Assembly (NCBI GenBank): GCA_041490445.1
Contig: JBGPTF010000019.1
Coordinates: 4,944 to 68,943 of the forward strand
Origin: JBGPTF01 sp041490445
GTDB taxonomy: Bacteria; Acidobacteriota; Terriglobia; Acidiferrales; UBA7541
Direction of reading: 5' to 3'
DNA length: 64,000 nt
Shown here: in pieces, positions 8,230-16,958 of the stretch
Numbering within the stretch: position 1 is the stretch's first letter
Layout: every line of letters begins with the position of its first letter
Made by a program: the position numbers and the translations under genes
Notes under the pieces: generated by a model
Seen by the model: only the letters and a program-made list of their open reading frames with translations
Told to the model about the DNA's origin: nothing
Databases searched by the model: none

Positions 8230-8754
8230 TTACTTCCATCCCATCCGATCGCGCAGCGAATTGACGTGCGCGACGTGGTGCCGGCCATGCCAGGCGTACA
8301 TGCCGAGCAACATGTCGAGGGTGATCAATCCGTGTTCCGGGTGGCGCGCTTTCCGCGCGAAGTCGGAGGGCTGCATGGCCTTCAGGAGGATCACCCAGCG
8401 CTTGTGCAGCCAGTCCAGTAATTCGACCGAAATCCCAACAGGCGTCTGCTGCGAATCGGCAAGCTCGGCCCAGAGCTTTTCGTCATAGGTCTTGATGGCG
8501 GGGGTGTCTTCGGTGAGCGCCAGCTTGAACCGCACGTAGGCGTTCAAATGGCTGTCCGGCAAATGATGGGCGACCTGGCGCACGGTCCATCCGCCGGGAC
8601 GATAGGGAGTGGCAAGCTGCTCGTCCGACAATCCCGCCACGGCCACGCAGAGCCGTCCCGGAGTTTCCGCGATGGCCTCGATGGCGCGCGCGCGCTCCGC
8701 AGGATTTAATTCACTCCTTGACTCATACCGCCCAATCGGATATCGCAGATCCAT
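8230..8754 (-). CDS. DinB/YfiT-type metal-dependent thiol transferase-like protein
   Basis: A 174-residue DinB-fold protein closest in pattern to YfiT/BstA. The metal-binding histidines of this family are visible: one in QVAHHLPDSH near residue 62 and the HGRHHVAHVN motif near residue 158. Family members include bacillithiol S-transferases, and a bacillithiol-pathway deacetylase (bshB1-like) is encoded at 35972-36688, so a role in thiol conjugation or detoxification is reasonable but inferred. The gene follows coxG by 49 bp on the same strand. Confidence 0.85.
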   Translation of the reverse strand: MDLRYPIGRYESRSELNPAERARAIEAIAETPGRLCVAVAGLSDEQLATPYRPGGWTVRQVAHHLPDSHLNAYVRFKLALTEDTPAIKTYDEKLWAELADSQQTPVGISVELLDWLHKRWVILLKAMQPSDFARKARHPEHGLITLDMLLGMYAWHGRHHVAHVNSLRDRMGWK

Positions 8755-8803
8755 TCTCTATCCTCCTGACGCGGACCGGTGGATTCCGGAACCGGGCGCG
8801 AGA

Positions 8804-9256
8804 CTAACCGGCTTTCCCCTCCGCCTGCAACTGCGCTGCGGCGCATTCGAAGAACTCGTGGATGATCTTTTTCGCGACGCTCTCAATCATGCGCTGCCCT
8901 ACCGAAGCAATCACGCCCCCGACCTGCGCTTCGCCGTCGTAGCGCAGTTCGGTCTGCGCGCCCTTCACGCGAAGCTCCAGCTTTCCCTCGCCTTTCATGA
9001 AGCCGGGGATTCCCTTCCCTTCCACGCGCATCCGCAAAGATTCCGGCTGTTTTTTTTCCGCCAGCTCAACCGACCCGGCATACTTGCCGGTGATGGCGGC
9101 AACGCCGAACTTCACGGAAACTTTGTAGCGGTCAGGGCCAGCGGGTTCGAGGGCTTCGCAGCCGGGAAGGCACTTCGCGAGGCGCGCCGGGTCAGTCAAG
9201 AAGTCCCAGACCTGCTCGCGCGAGCCGGGCAGCAGGCGGCTTCCCTGAATCCTCAC
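8804..9256 (-). CDS. coxG: CoxG-like SRPBCC protein (carbon monoxide dehydrogenase accessory)
   Basis: A START/SRPBCC-fold protein of 150 residues from a GTG at 9256. Typical family segments are REQVWDFLTDPARLAKCLPGC near the N-terminus and a beta-rich middle with KFGVAAITGKYAGSVELAEK. CoxG proteins anchor or assist CO-dehydrogenase-like molybdoenzymes at the membrane in carboxidotrophs. The start overlaps the coxM stop (GTGA), showing translational coupling. The larger frame extending to 9862 is a shadow of coxM. Confidence 0.85.
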   Translation of the reverse strand: MRIQGSRLLPGSREQVWDFLTDPARLAKCLPGCEALEPAGPDRYKVSVKFGVAAITGKYAGSVELAEKKQPESLRMRVEGKGIPGFMKGEGKLELRVKGAQTELRYDGEAQVGGVIASVGQRMIESVAKKIIHEFFECAAAQLQAEGKAG

Positions 9257-10131
9257 GCGCGCTTGCCCTGGGCCCGTGCGATGGCGCGCTCGAGCGCGCG
9301 ACGCGCAAACACGGCAGCCATTTCGCGGCGATATTCTGCGGAAGCGTGGATGTCGGAGAGCGGGTCCACTCCCTGCGCGACGTTCCGGACGGCGTCCGCC
9401 AGCACCTTGGGGCTCGTTTTCTTGCCGCGCAGCGCTTTTTCCACGGCCGCCGCGCGGTAGGCCTTTGCCCCCAGGCCGGTGATGCCAAGCGCGGCACTTT
9501 CGATTTTGCCGCCCTTGCCCATCGTGACGCGCGCTGCCACCCCGACAACGGCGAAGCCCGAGGCCGGCTGGTGCAGCTTCGCGTAGGCCGTGCCGGTGCG
9601 GGGACCGAGCACAGGAATACGCACCTCGGTCAGAATTTCTCCGTGACGAAGCGCCGTGGTCAGGAGGTCCACGAAAAACTCGGCGGCGGGAATGGCGCGC
9701 TTGCCGGCGCTGGATGTGGCCACCATTTCGGCGTCGAGCGCGAGAATTGAAGCCGGGTAGTCGGCGGCTGGGTCGGCGTGCGCCAGGCTGCCGCCGATGG
9801 TGCCGCGATTGCGCACCTGCACGTCGCCGATTTCCGCCGCGGTCTCTGGCAGCAAAGGACACCGCCCGCGCAGCAAGTCGGAAGCCTCGATCTCCGCGTG
9901 CGAAGTCAGCCCGCCGATGAGAACGTGCTCGCCTTCGAGGCGAATGTAGCTGAGCCCGCGGAGGCGGCCGATGTCCACCAGGAAACGCGGCGAAGCCAGC
10001 CGGAGCTTCATCAGCGGCAACAGGCTGTGCCCTCCGGCGAGAACTTTTGCTTCGTCGCCGTGCCGCTCGAGCAGGCGCAACGCTTCGTCGAGACTCTTTG
10101 CCGCGTGATACTCGAACGGCGCGGGGATCAT
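9253..10131 (-). CDS. coxM: CO-dehydrogenase-like FAD-binding subunit
   Basis: The medium subunit (292 residues) of a xanthine-oxidase-family molybdoenzyme, which carries FAD and passes electrons from the iron-sulfur subunit to an acceptor. The PCMH-type FAD site is seen in KVLAGGHSLLPLMKLRL (residues about 29-45) and in GTIGGSLAHADPAADYP (about 111-127). The C-terminal CoxM domain continues to residue 292. It overlaps coxL by ATGA and coxG by GTGA, so the three are coupled. Confidence 0.93.
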   Translation of the reverse strand: MIPAPFEYHAAKSLDEALRLLERHGDEAKVLAGGHSLLPLMKLRLASPRFLVDIGRLRGLSYIRLEGEHVLIGGLTSHAEIEASDLLRGRCPLLPETAAEIGDVQVRNRGTIGGSLAHADPAADYPASILALDAEMVATSSAGKRAIPAAEFFVDLLTTALRHGEILTEVRIPVLGPRTGTAYAKLHQPASGFAVVGVAARVTMGKGGKIESAALGITGLGAKAYRAAAVEKALRGKKTSPKVLADAVRNVAQGVDPLSDIHASAEYRREMAAVFARRALERAIARAQGKRA

Positions 10132-12464
10132 TTTGCCCTCCTGGACTTGCGGAGGATCTGCCAGATGCGTTCCCGCTTCATCGGCAGGTCCACGTGGCGT
10201 ACGCCGAACGGCGCCAGCGCGTCCACCACGGCGTTGACGATCGCCGGCGTCGCGCCGATCGTGCCTGCTTCTCCGACGCCCTTGACGCCCATGGGATTCA
10301 CCGGCGAGGGCGTTACGGTGCGCGCCATCTGCAACGGGGGGAGATCGGTCGCGCGCGGCAAGGCATAATCGGTCAACTCGCCGGTGACGAGCTGGCCCTG
10401 CTCGTCATAGACTGCTTCTTCGAGCAACGCCTGTCCCACCGATTGCACGATCCCGCCGTGCACCTGACCCTCCACTAGCAACGGGTTAATCACGTTGCCG
10501 CAATCGTCCACGGCGAAGTATTTTTGCAAAGTAACCTGGCCGGTGTCCGGGTCCACTTCAACCACGCAAAGGTGCGCCCCGAACGGGAATGTGAAGTTCG
10601 ACGGCTCGAAAAACGCGGTGGCATCGAGGCCGGGCTCCATGCCGGGGGGCAGAGTCTTCGCCACATACGCGGCGCCCACGGCCTCGCCGAACGCCATGGA
10701 TTTCCTGGGCTCGGACTTCACAAAGATCTTGTGGTCGAGGAATTCAAGCTTCCCCGGATCTACCCCCAATTGATGCCCGGCGATCTTCGCGAGCTTTTCC
10801 CGCAGCTTCTCGAGCGCGCGGTAGAGGGCGCTGCCGCCCACAGCTGTTGCCCGGCTGCCGAACGTGCCGATGCCATAGGGCACGATCGCTGTGTCACCGT
10901 GAATCACCAGGACGTCCTCCGGCGAGACGCCCAACAGATCCGCGGCGATCTGGCAGAAGGTGGTTTCCTGACCCTGGCCGTGCGGCGAAGAGCCCGTGAG
11001 CACATTCACCTTGCCGCTCGGTTCGATCCGCACGGTCGCGCTTTCCCAGCCGCCCGCGGGCATCGCACTCGAAGGCCCCATGGCGCAGATCTCGACGTAG
11101 GTGGAAAGGCCGATGCCCATGTAGCGGCCCTTCTTGCGGAGCGCCGCCTGCTCTTTGCGCAGCTTGATGTACTGCGAGTTTTTCAGGACGGTATCCAGCG
11201 ATTTCTGGTAATCGGCGCTGTCGTACGTCAGGCCGGTCGGCGTGGTGTAGGGAAATTCCTTTGGCTGCGGGAAATTCTTCCGGCGAATTTCCACCGGGTC
11301 TTTCTTCAGCTCCGCCGCGACCACGTCCATGGCGCGCTCGATGAAGTAGGTGGCCTCGGGCCGGCCCGCGCCGCGATACGCGTCGGTGGCCATCTTGTTC
11401 GTCAGCACGCCGAGGATCTCGATTTGGACCGCGGGAATCTTATAGCAGCCGCAGATCATCAGCCCGGTCATGGTGGGGATCAGCGGCGTCAGCAACTGGT
11501 AATACGCGCCGATATCCGCGAGGATTCGCGCGCGCAGGCCGAGGAGCGAGCCGTCGCTCTTGACGGCCAGCTCGAAATAGTTGATCTGGTCGCGGCCGTG
11601 AATCGTGCTCTGGAAATTTTCGCGGCGCGATTCGATCCACTTCACCGGCTTGTTCAGCTTCATCGCCAGGTACGCGACCAGCGCTTCTTCGGCGTACACA
11701 TTCAGTTTACTGCCGAAGGCGCCGCCCACTTCCGGCGTTATCACCCGGACCGAAAACTCCGGAACCCCGAGCATGCCGGCGATCTGCGTGCGGAGCAGGT
11801 GCGGGATCTGCGTCGAGGACCACACCGTGAGCTGCTTTTCACCCGGCTTGTAGTCCGCCACGACGCCGCGCGGCTCCATGGCAACCGGAATCAGACGCTG
11901 GTTCACCATGCGCTGTTTGACGACGCGATCCGCCTGCTTGAACGCCTTCTTCACATCACCGCCTTCGAGCTCCCAGCGGTAGGCGATGTTGTCTTTGAAC
12001 TGGTCGTAGAGCAGCGGCGAGCTTTTCTCGATAGCCTTTTCCGGGTCCACCACGGCGGGCAGCGGATCGTAGTCCACTTCGACGAGGTCGGCGGCATCTC
12101 GGGCCAGGTAGCGGTCGGTCGCAACGAGGATGGCCACCGGCTCGCCGACGAAACGAACTTTTTCGGCCGCCAGCACCGGCCGCAACGCCGCCTTCATTCC
12201 GGGAATTTGCGCCGCGCAAGGGATCATCCCGATGGCGCCGCGAACGTCTTCCTCGGTGAGCACGGCCACCACGCCTGACGCCGTGCGCGCTTTGCTTGCG
12301 TCCACCGAACGAATCCGGGCGTGCGCATGGGGACTGCGGATTACCGCCGCATACAACATTCCGGCAAACTGGAGGTCGTCCACATAATGCGCGAGGCCCT
12401 GAATCAGGCGCGGGTCCTCCTTGCGCTTCATCGCCTTGCCGATGTATCGCGTGGCTGTGGCCAC
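10128..12464 (-). CDS. coxL: Molybdopterin-binding large subunit, form II CO-dehydrogenase-like
   Basis: The 778-residue catalytic subunit of a xanthine-dehydrogenase-family molybdenum hydroxylase. The active-site loop near residues 357-363 reads AYRGAGR, which defines form II (putative) CoxL; true aerobic CO dehydrogenases carry AYRCSFR. The substrate is therefore uncertain and may be an aldehyde, a heterocycle or CO at low efficiency. The C-terminal part has the family GVGEAGTIGA motif with the active-site glutamate. The frame starts at a GTG (12464); an internal ATG in MKRKEDPRLI is an alternative. Gene order S-L-M-G differs from the M-S-L order of Oligotropha. Confidence 0.93.
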   Translation of the reverse strand: MATATRYIGKAMKRKEDPRLIQGLAHYVDDLQFAGMLYAAVIRSPHAHARIRSVDASKARTASGVVAVLTEEDVRGAIGMIPCAAQIPGMKAALRPVLAAEKVRFVGEPVAILVATDRYLARDAADLVEVDYDPLPAVVDPEKAIEKSSPLLYDQFKDNIAYRWELEGGDVKKAFKQADRVVKQRMVNQRLIPVAMEPRGVVADYKPGEKQLTVWSSTQIPHLLRTQIAGMLGVPEFSVRVITPEVGGAFGSKLNVYAEEALVAYLAMKLNKPVKWIESRRENFQSTIHGRDQINYFELAVKSDGSLLGLRARILADIGAYYQLLTPLIPTMTGLMICGCYKIPAVQIEILGVLTNKMATDAYRGAGRPEATYFIERAMDVVAAELKKDPVEIRRKNFPQPKEFPYTTPTGLTYDSADYQKSLDTVLKNSQYIKLRKEQAALRKKGRYMGIGLSTYVEICAMGPSSAMPAGGWESATVRIEPSGKVNVLTGSSPHGQGQETTFCQIAADLLGVSPEDVLVIHGDTAIVPYGIGTFGSRATAVGGSALYRALEKLREKLAKIAGHQLGVDPGKLEFLDHKIFVKSEPRKSMAFGEAVGAAYVAKTLPPGMEPGLDATAFFEPSNFTFPFGAHLCVVEVDPDTGQVTLQKYFAVDDCGNVINPLLVEGQVHGGIVQSVGQALLEEAVYDEQGQLVTGELTDYALPRATDLPPLQMARTVTPSPVNPMGVKGVGEAGTIGATPAIVNAVVDALAPFGVRHVDLPMKRERIWQILRKSRRAK

Positions 12465-12494
12465 TTGCTCCCTCCCTGCCCTGTCTGTGCCGGG

Positions 12495-12980
12495 TCAGCG
12501 CTTGCGCTTCTTCATTTTCTTCGCGGCGTAATCGATCGCGGCCACGATGTTCTGGTAGCCGGTGCAGCGGCAAAGGTTCCCGGCGATGGCGTGGCGGATT
12601 TCCGCCTCGCTGGGCGCGGGGTTCTTCTCGAGCAGAGCGGCTCCGGCGATGATCATGCCCGGCGTGCAGTATCCGCACTGCAAGCCGTGTTTCTCCCAGA
12701 AGCCCTCCTGCACCGGATGCAGGCCGCCATTCGCTACGGGGAGCCCCGCCATGCCCTCGATCGTGGTGATCTCCGCGCCATCCGCCTGCACTGCCAGGAC
12801 GGTGCAGGACTTCACTGCCTTGCCGTCCAGCAGGACGGTGCAGGCCCCGCAGAGGGTCGTCTCGCAACCGACGTGAGTGCCCGTCAGCCCCAGCACATCC
12901 CGCAAGTAATGCACCAGCAGCAGCCGAGGCTCGATTCTGCTCTGGTATTCCTTCCCGTTGACACGAAGCTGGATATCCAC
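12495..12980 (-). CDS. coxS: CO-dehydrogenase-like [2Fe-2S] small subunit
   Basis: A 161-residue electron-transfer subunit with all eight cluster cysteines. C39, C44, C47 and C59 form the plant-ferredoxin-type cluster (GCETTLCGACTV). C102, C105, C137 and C139 form the second cluster (QCGYCTPG and CRCTGYQ). It is the first gene of the coxSLMG set and has a basic C-terminal tail (KKMKKRKR). The ribosome-binding site CGGAGG lies about 15 nt upstream of the ATG. Confidence 0.95.
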   Translation of the reverse strand: MDIQLRVNGKEYQSRIEPRLLLVHYLRDVLGLTGTHVGCETTLCGACTVLLDGKAVKSCTVLAVQADGAEITTIEGMAGLPVANGGLHPVQEGFWEKHGLQCGYCTPGMIIAGAALLEKNPAPSEAEIRHAIAGNLCRCTGYQNIVAAIDYAAKKMKKRKR

Positions 12981-13314
12981 GGCGATTGTGCCTCCGGATG
13001 GCGCGGGTCTGACTCCTACGGAAAGACGCCTGAACGGTAAGGTGGCAACTTACTCCGCCCGCAAAGAAATTTCAAGCCGCGCCGAAGAGAGGTGAGGTAG
13101 TGTCCTAATTTTGTGGACGCCCGGATTGAGGATTCCACACTCGATGCTCGGCACGGATTTGCTGTCATCCGCGCATGCCACTTTCTTGGAACGAGATCCG
13201 CCATCGCGCGGTCGCCCAGAACGGCCCGATCCGCTCTCTTGCATCTGCGAAACCGTGGAGTGTATGCTCTTAGCCCTCCGCCCAACCGGTGGATCGCGAC
13301 CGAGAGGCGCCGCC
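12981..13314. other. Divergent intergenic region between coxS and the WD40 gene
   Basis: A 334-bp spacer carrying the promoters of two divergent units. A possible plus-strand promoter is TTGCAT near 13239-13244 with a TATGCT-like element near 13263-13268, but the match is weak. An open frame crosses part of it upstream of the WD40 start (from 13111) and has no signal-peptide-like or conserved content. No gene is supported. Confidence 0.45.
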
Positions 13315-14865
13315 ATGAAGTTGTCTACTCGGGCTCTGCGCTCTGTTCTCAGCCTGCCGACATTGGCTCTACTTTGCGCCGCCACGCTGGCGCAAGCGCC
13401 TCCCACGGCAAGAACACCGGCCGCCGCTGCCGCGCCTGAACCCGATTACCACAGCGGGCACAGCACATGGGTCAAGGTGGCGATTTTCAGCCCCGACGGG
13501 CGGCTGTTGGCGTCGGGCGACCTCGGCGGCGACGTCTTCGTCTGGGAAACAGCCAGCGGAAAGGTCCTGCGACGTCTTCACAGTCAAATGGCCATCAGCG
13601 ACCTGGCCTTCAGCCCGGACAGTCGCCTGCTCGCGATCGCTTCCGCCAAACCTCTGGTGGTTTGGGACGTCGAGACTGGACGTCAGGTGTTCTCTTTGAG
13701 CGGCGACCCAGGACGTGATCCTGACTTTTCCGACCTTGCCTTCAGCCCGGACGGCAAGCGGCTGGCCGCCATCGCCCACTCCTATGACCCAAAAACGAAA
13801 CAGCAGACACTCACCGTGGTGGTGTGGGAGATGAAGTCCGGAGCGCTAACCGATGAACTCCCTGCCTTGCATGTACCACCGTCTGGCAGCTTCTCTAATG
13901 TGCCTGTCGCCTTCAGTCCGGATGGCAAGCTGCTGGCTGCTGGTTCCGATGACGGACTGAAACTTTGGGACACATCCACCTGGAAGGAGCTTCGCACTTT
14001 GGTCACTCCTGCGTCCTACTTTGGGTCATCCGCCACCTTCAGCGCTGACGGCCGGTGGCTGGCCACTTCCGCCGCTGGCGGGGCTGTGGCTCTCTGGCAG
14101 ACCTCGACCTGGCAGCTTGCTCGCGTAGTGCCCAGCGGATTCGCGCGCGGCATCGCCGGGTTCGCTCTCAGCCCCGACGGCCGATGGCTGGCCGCGACGG
14201 AGGCATCGAGCGAAGAGAAAACGATCTTCTGGGAAGCGGCATCCGGGCAGATCGTTAGCACAATGAAGCACGCGAATACAAACTCGATCCCGCTCTTCAA
14301 GAGGTTTGGTTTCAGCCCGGACAGCAAGCTGGCGGCCCTGCCCAGCTACGCCCGTGATATTCAACTGGTGGATCCGGCCAGCGGCTCAGTGGTTCGCACC
14401 CTCGCCGGCGCTCCCGTACTGGGCAGCTATCAGTCCTTTCGCCTCCTGCACGGGCGCCCGCCACGGCCCTCGGCCACGCCGCCCCCAGGCATGCCCTTTG
14501 ACGTGGCCAGTCTCCCCCGCGACTGGCAGTTCTGGACCGTCGAAGCTGACGTGGAGAACCATTCCGACACGGAGCAATATCTTCGCGCCCCAACTACAGA
14601 GATCCGGCTGTTGACGGCGAATGCCAAGGGCCAGACCGAAGCGAGGTATCCAGTGGTGTCCCTGTTGCCCGCAGGTTCGGGGATGACGGGATTTGTCGTT
14701 CAGTTCGGGAAAACCGATTCCATCCCGGTCGGGAGAAAGTACGTGCTTCGCGGGCCGTATGTGGCCGCCAAGTTCGCGCCCCACCAGAAGCTGACGCTGC
14801 AGCTCATCTTCATCGCACCCAGCAAGTATTCGGCGGATCAGGTCTCCCTATCTTTTGGTGACTAG
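13315..14865 (+). CDS. Secreted WD40-type beta-propeller protein
   Basis: From the ATG at 13315 the product is 516 residues with a signal peptide (MKLSTRALRSVLSLPTLALL, cleavage near AQA). Residues about 45-370 hold repeated WD40-like blades, each marked by FSPDGRLLA or FSPDSKLAA-type strands followed by W-D or W-E ends (VFVWETASGK, LKLWDTSTWK). The last 130 residues form a separate beta-rich domain (VEADVENHSDTEQYL onward). The propeller probably acts as a periplasmic binding scaffold. No enzymatic residues were recognised. Confidence 0.85.
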   Translation: MKLSTRALRSVLSLPTLALLCAATLAQAPPTARTPAAAAAPEPDYHSGHSTWVKVAIFSPDGRLLASGDLGGDVFVWETASGKVLRRLHSQMAISDLAFSPDSRLLAIASAKPLVVWDVETGRQVFSLSGDPGRDPDFSDLAFSPDGKRLAAIAHSYDPKTKQQTLTVVVWEMKSGALTDELPALHVPPSGSFSNVPVAFSPDGKLLAAGSDDGLKLWDTSTWKELRTLVTPASYFGSSATFSADGRWLATSAAGGAVALWQTSTWQLARVVPSGFARGIAGFALSPDGRWLAATEASSEEKTIFWEAASGQIVSTMKHANTNSIPLFKRFGFSPDSKLAALPSYARDIQLVDPASGSVVRTLAGAPVLGSYQSFRLLHGRPPRPSATPPPGMPFDVASLPRDWQFWTVEADVENHSDTEQYLRAPTTEIRLLTANAKGQTEARYPVVSLLPAGSGMTGFVVQFGKTDSIPVGRKYVLRGPYVAAKFAPHQKLTLQLIFIAPSKYSADQVSLSFGD

Positions 14866-15076
14866 AACCGGACTCCTAAATGCTACGGTATTCTTGCGGC
14901 TGCCTGACCGGCATAGATGCCGGTCGAAAAACCCGCATGATTCGGCCGTTTTCGGACGGCCGGAGGATCGCCACCAGCCGCCAAGACGGCCGAAAACTCT
15001 TTATGACACGAGTTCTAGAGAGTTGGCGACCAGCGGCTGTGCATGCAGCGAAATTGCCGGGTGATCGGAAAGAAGA
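14866..15076. other. Convergent intergenic region with inverted repeats
   Basis: Between the WD40 gene and a minus-strand gene lies a perfect 8-bp stem (GACCGGCA 14906-14913, loop TAGA, TGCCGGTC 14918-14925) and a weaker inverted repeat built on GTTTTCGG/CCGAAAAC. Without a clear T tract these are only possible terminators. Confidence 0.4.
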
Positions 15077-15688
15077 TTACTTTTCCGTCTTTTCTGTCTT
15101 TTGTTTGAAGTCAACAATCTCGGAGACCGGTATGTTGATCTCGCCCTGTTTGGTTTTCACTCTGATTCCAGGGTCAATCCAGTATGTTGTGGGAGTGCCG
15201 TTCACCGGACCAGCAAGAGGATCAGTAAAGACGTGGTCCGGATTCAGATTCAGCGGCGCTACCCGGCGGGCCAGAAACATGTCAGGTTTCTCCCACTGCT
15301 TCTGAAAATTCACCTTCTCCCCTCCGCGGAATGCCAGGCCCTCTACCAGCACCACGCCCTCGTCCGGGGGAGTGCCTGTTTGACTCGCAACAAGAAGGAT
15401 GACTGCGACTGCAGGGTCCCTGTCCTTCGTCATGTGAACACCATCTTCGTCGATGACCTGGATGTCCTTACCGGGCAGCAACCAATAAGTGACGGAATAG
15501 ACCATGTTTGCAGGATTGTCCTTCGAAGGAGATTGTTCCAACCGCTTCAGGACGATCATTCTGCTGATGATCGTTCCCTCGACGATCTGACCATCCTTTT
15601 TCTTGATCGTGGCAGCGTCACCCGAAACCGCGAACAACAATACCGCGACGATCAGGGCCCTGCTCATCCGCTTCATAAACGCCTTCAT
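15077..15688 (-). CDS. Secreted hypothetical protein
   Basis: A 203-residue protein with an N-terminal signal peptide (MKAFMKRMSRALIVAVLLFA, likely cleavage after GDA near residue 25). The mature part starts with ATIKKKDGQIVEGTI, a pattern seen in small exported beta-strand proteins of unknown role. The sequence is rich in short beta strands with prolines, and ends with a lysine/glutamate-rich tail. No catalytic motif was found. Convergent with the WD40 gene. Confidence 0.75.
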   Translation of the reverse strand: MKAFMKRMSRALIVAVLLFAVSGDAATIKKKDGQIVEGTIISRMIVLKRLEQSPSKDNPANMVYSVTYWLLPGKDIQVIDEDGVHMTKDRDPAVAVILLVASQTGTPPDEGVVLVEGLAFRGGEKVNFQKQWEKPDMFLARRVAPLNLNPDHVFTDPLAGPVNGTPTTYWIDPGIRVKTKQGEINIPVSEIVDFKQKTEKTEK

Positions 15689-15843
15689 CTCCTTGTCCGG
15701 CGATCGACCGCGAGAGTCTACTCACGGAGTTGGGCAATCCGCAAGCGGCCGCGCCAGAGGTAGCCTGCCTTTTCCGGGGCGGGACATTTTTGTGAAATGA
15801 AAAGGCCAGAGGCGGAACCCCGGACGGCAACAAAGCTTGCGAT

Positions 15844-16526
15844 TCAGGAGGAAAGCCGCCTCACCCAGATGCGGCTGGTGGCGGGCTTGCCGAGATAGGC
15901 GCGGCGCGGAGACCGGCCCGCGATCAGCACGGTCATCGTCTCGTCATATTCGCGATGATGCACGCGAAGCCGCGCGCCCGGGCGAAGGTGCAAGCCAACC
16001 AGGAATTCGAGAAATTTCGGGTCCTTCTCATACACGCGAAGAACTTCGTAGGAACTGCCGGCCTCCGCCTCGGAGAGCCGCACGGCGCCGTGCTTGCGCC
16101 GCAGCTTGGCCAGCCCGCCGAAAAGAGGGACCCCGTGTGGGCAGAAGCTCTCGCGACCGAATCGCCGGAGGAGCAGGTCAACCACTTCCGGCGAGATGCC
16201 GTGCTCGAGCTGCTCGGCTTCTTCGTGCGCGCGCGACCATTCGAGTCCGATCACTTCCGTGAGGAGCTTCTCGGCGAGCCGGTGGCGCAGGACCCGATGT
16301 TGCGCTATGGAGCGGCCGCGCGGAGTGAGCCGAATCCTGCCGCTGCGGGCGAGCCGCACGTAGCCGCCGCGCGTCATGCGCTTCAGCGCTGCCGTCACTG
16401 CCGGCGGCGTGACCCCCAGGTCTTCCGCCAGCCGGGCGCTGATCGGCACCTGCTCTTCCTGGACGATCTCCCAGATCGCCTTGAGATAATCCCCTCTTGG
16501 GAGACGCTGGTTTTTCCTCGCCGCAT
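15844..16526 (-). CDS. DtxR/MntR-family metal-dependent regulator, apparent 5' frameshift
   Basis: The in-frame part from GTG 16449 gives 201 residues: the end of a winged helix (ARLAEDLGVTPPAVTAALKRM), a dimerisation/metal-binding helix region (HRLAEKLLTEVIGLEWSRAHEEAE, CPHGVP) and an SH3-like FeoA-type C-terminal domain. The first helix, DYLKAIWEIVQEEQ, sits upstream in the same frame but without a start. An ATG at 16526 lies one frame off; one extra base in the G run at 16494-16491 (minus strand) would join MRRGKTSVSQEG to DYLKAIWEI, a typical MntR N-terminus. This start is 9 bp after the arsC-like stop. Either a sequencing slip or a real frameshift explains it. The family represses metal uptake genes with Mn or Fe as corepressor. 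Confidence 0.75.
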
Positions 16527-16535
16527 CGTGCCTCG

Positions 16536-16955
16536 CTATGCCTTCGGCTGCGCCTCGGCGCGAAGAAGCTCGGCAAGCCCCTTCACGCGGGCCTCGATAT
16601 CATCGCAGATGCGCCGGTAGGTTTCCATGCCCCCGGTGTAGGGATCTCTCACCCGCCAATCGATCACGCGATCGTGGGGAAACAACGATGTCCCGGGAGT
16701 CTCCGTCATGTTCACGATCAGATGGGGTTGGAACGGGCGCGTCTCGCGCAGCCCCTTCGAGTATTGCCCTGCGACGGAGATTCCCCGCTCCTGGAGAACC
16801 TCGGTGGTTTTTTCCATGATGGCGCCGAAGGGAGAGATTCCGGCGCTCGCGGCCTCGATGACATCCGAGGCATGGTGCCGCGCCAGGGCCTCGGCCATCT
16901 GGCTGCGGCAGGAATTGCCGACGCACACGAACAAGACCTTGACCGGCGCGGGCAT
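16536..16955 (-). CDS. Low-molecular-weight phosphatase / arsenate-reductase-like protein
   Basis: A 139-residue LMW-PTP-fold protein. The phosphate-binding loop is CVGNSCRS (C-x5-R-S, residues 11-18), and the acid loop region is DWRVRDPYTGG, with the catalytic Asp expected in RDP. Both LMW protein-tyrosine phosphatases and the thioredoxin-type arsenate reductases share this loop. Which activity applies is open, although the VRDP ending and an alanine-rich C-terminus are more often annotated as ArsC. It is 3 bp downstream of pdxT, in the same operon. Confidence 0.8.
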   Translation of the reverse strand: MPAPVKVLFVCVGNSCRSQMAEALARHHASDVIEAASAGISPFGAIMEKTTEVLQERGISVAGQYSKGLRETRPFQPHLIVNMTETPGTSLFPHDRVIDWRVRDPYTGGMETYRRICDDIEARVKGLAELLRAEAQPKA

Positions 16956-16958
16956 CGT

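Noticed and set aside
10524..12278. Long open frame (about 584 codons) on the plus strand opposite coxL
   Set aside because: It is antisense to coxL with all conserved motifs on the minus strand; high GC gives long spurious frames. Composition (His/Arg-rich) is not protein-like.
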